Origin: Verrucomicrobiales bacterium
GTDB lineage: Bacteria; Verrucomicrobiota; Verrucomicrobiia; Limisphaerales; UBA9464
Length of the DNA: 64,000 nucleotides
Assembly: GCA_027488845.1 (NCBI GenBank)
Contig: JAIYBC010000048.1
Span: 1 to 64,000 of the forward strand
Direction of reading: 5' to 3'
Under the pieces are notes generated by a model, which searched no databases, was not told the DNA's origin, and saw only the letters and a list, made by a program, of their open reading frames with translations. The position numbers and the translations under genes were made by a program. Of this stretch, positions 62,904-64,000 are shown in pieces (the first letter of the stretch is position 1; the number at the start of each line of letters is the position of its first letter).

Positions 62904-64000
62904 TCACTCGTATCGCAGGGCGTCGATGGGATCGAGGTTTGCCGCCTTGAGGGCCGGGAAGAACCCGAAGACGATTCCGATCACCGCGCTGACGCTGAAG
63001 GCGAGGACGACCGAGGTCTGCGAGATCAAGGTGGGGAACTCGAAAAGACGGGTCAGCAGCGGCGCGAGCCAGTAGCCGGTGGCGATGCCCAAGGCGCCCC
63101 CGAGCACGCTCAGCAGGACGGCCTCGGCCAGGAACTGCATCAGGACATCCCGGCCCCGCGCGCCGACGGCCAGGCGGATGCCGATCTCCCGGGTCCGCTC
63201 CGTGACGCTGACGAGCATGATGTTCATGATGCCGATGCCTCCGACCACGAGCGAGATGCCGGCGAAGAAGCCGATCAGCACCGTCATGATGCGGTTGTTG
63301 GCGTTGAAGAAATCCGAGGTCTCCTGCTGGTTGCGGACCATGAAGTCGTCGTCGCGTCCGTCGGCGATCTTGTGACGACGGCGGAGCAGCTCGGTGACCT
63401 GCTGCTGGACATCCGCGATGGAATCCGGGCTCTCCGCCTGGACGAAGATGGAACGGAACTTGGTGTCCCCGGAAAGCCGCTTCATCACGCTGGTGTAGGG
63501 CACGAGCAGGATGTCGTCCTGATCCTGTCCGAAGCTGCCCGAACCCTTTGCTTCCAGCCAACCGACGACCGTGAAGGGGGCGTTCTTGATCCGGATCACC
63601 TGCCCGACCGGATCGATGCCCTCACCGAAGAGCGTCTTGGCCGAGGTCGCACCCACGAGACAGATCTTGGACGCGCCGCGGACGTCGGCGCCGGTGAAGT
63701 TGGCGCCGGACTTGAGGCCCCAAGAACGGGCGAGGATGTACTCCTCGCTGACGCCGGAGACCTGGATGAAGGTGTTCTGGTTGCCGGCGGCGACCTGGGC
63801 GGAGGTCCGGGCCTCGGGACTGGCCGCGGAGATGCCGGAGACCTCGCGTCGAACCGCCTCGTAGTCCTCGACCGAAAGGTTGGGAGCCATGCCGAAGCCG
63901 CCGCGGACGCCGCCACGGGACATGTTGCCGGAAAGCACGGTCAGGAGGTTCTGCCCCATGCTGGCGATCCGCTTGTCCACCTCGGCCTTGGCGCCGGTGC
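62904..64000 (-). CDS. MacB-type ABC transporter permease (N-terminus outside window)
   Basis: About 365 residues are present, running off the right edge on the 5' side (frame open, TGAKAEVDKRI). It has the MacB periplasmic core (about 55-205: LSVEDYEAVRREV, ILVGATSAKTLFG) and the FtsX-type C-terminal permease (NNRIMTVLIGFFAGISLVVGGIGIMNIMLVSVTERTREIGIRLAVGARGRDVLMQFLAEAVLLS, given here by segment, about 240-300), ending DPIDALRYE, the classical end. It would work with a MacB-type ATPase and a MacA-like periplasmic protein, presumably outside the window. It is 4 nt from the next gene. Confidence 0.92.
   Translation of the reverse strand, partial: TGAKAEVDKRIASMGQNLLTVLSGNMSRGGVRGGFGMAPNLSVEDYEAVRREVSGISAASPEARTSAQVAAGNQNTFIQVSGVSEEYILARSWGLKSGANFTGADVRGASKICLVGATSAKTLFGEGIDPVGQVIRIKNAPFTVVGWLEAKGSGSFGQDQDDILLVPYTSVMKRLSGDTKFRSIFVQAESPDSIADVQQQVTELLRRRHKIADGRDDDFMVRNQQETSDFFNANNRIMTVLIGFFAGISLVVGGIGIMNIMLVSVTERTREIGIRLAVGARGRDVLMQFLAEAVLLSVLGGALGIATGYWLAPLLTRLFEFPTLISQTSVVLAFSVSAVIGIVFGFFPALKAANLDPIDALRYE

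Overview
The window reads as one contiguous, GC-rich chromosomal segment of a Gram-negative bacterium. There are no rRNA or tRNA genes, no CRISPR array, and no recognisable phage, transposase or plasmid module. My best inference is a member of the Verrucomicrobiota, Limisphaerales/Pedosphaera-like. The support is an LpxC-FabZ fusion next to lpxA (outer-membrane lipid A), a large TonB-dependent receptor, very large secreted proteins built of Ig, beta-propeller, thrombospondin-3 and FG-GAP modules, several secreted proteins with a shared 'FYR(L/F)' tail, and a small GVGLD/GKNF protein type that I associate with the Planctomycetes-Verrucomicrobia-Chlamydiae group. The taxonomy is inferred from gene content, not from a marker RNA.

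Layout. 1-9.3 kb: the start of a secreted protein (running off the left edge), alpha-glucan phosphorylase, a class I aldolase of the DhnA/FbaB family, a secreted SMP-30/gluconolactonase-like protein, YqgE, a nucleoside-phosphorylase-fold protein, a phosphohexomutase bracketed by two structured intergenic elements, and deoC. 9.4-12.5 kb: a 1,008-residue TonB-dependent receptor with its own terminator. 12.8-21.7 kb: the cell-shape region, with a membrane-anchored coiled-coil protein and a 53-residue lipoprotein ahead of a terminator, then mreB-mreC-mreD-mrdA(PBP2)-rodA-rng with several ATGA overlaps. 21.7-28.7 kb: bioB, a purine nucleoside phosphorylase, two secreted proteins (LamG/DUF1080-like and glucose/sorbosone dehydrogenase-like), and the operon lpxC-fabZ / small membrane protein / lpxA. 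28.8-44.7 kb: secreted-giant territory, with a 1,691-residue propeller/Ig protein, a 284-residue secreted protein, an OmpR-type regulator and histidine kinase, and a 2,172-residue mosaic protein. 44.9-53.3 kb: an unaccompanied RbsC-like permease, a LolA-like protein, a DUF971 protein, a DMT exporter, rlmI, a stand-alone receiver, gcvH, a conserved 90-residue protein and a mono-haem secreted protein. 53.4-64 kb: an almost wholly minus-strand housekeeping run, with an agmatine-deiminase-type enzyme, HAD-recR-ybaB-dnaX, rluA-ppiD-like, rny, ygfA-type 5-FCL and a MacB-type permease cut by the right edge.

The most interesting signal is regulatory. TTAA-centred half-sites repeat every 10-11 bp (one DNA turn) at two places only that I noticed: just before the response-regulator gene (two sites) and immediately after the kinase gene, ahead of the 2,172-residue secreted protein (four sites). 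This suggests an autoregulated two-component system whose main local output is a giant surface or secreted protein. Other non-coding structure includes the paired inverted elements around the phosphohexomutase gene, a REP-like palindrome at 34.15-34.22 kb with a half copy at 44.77 kb, and a repeated hairpin core at 3.02 and 12.54 kb.
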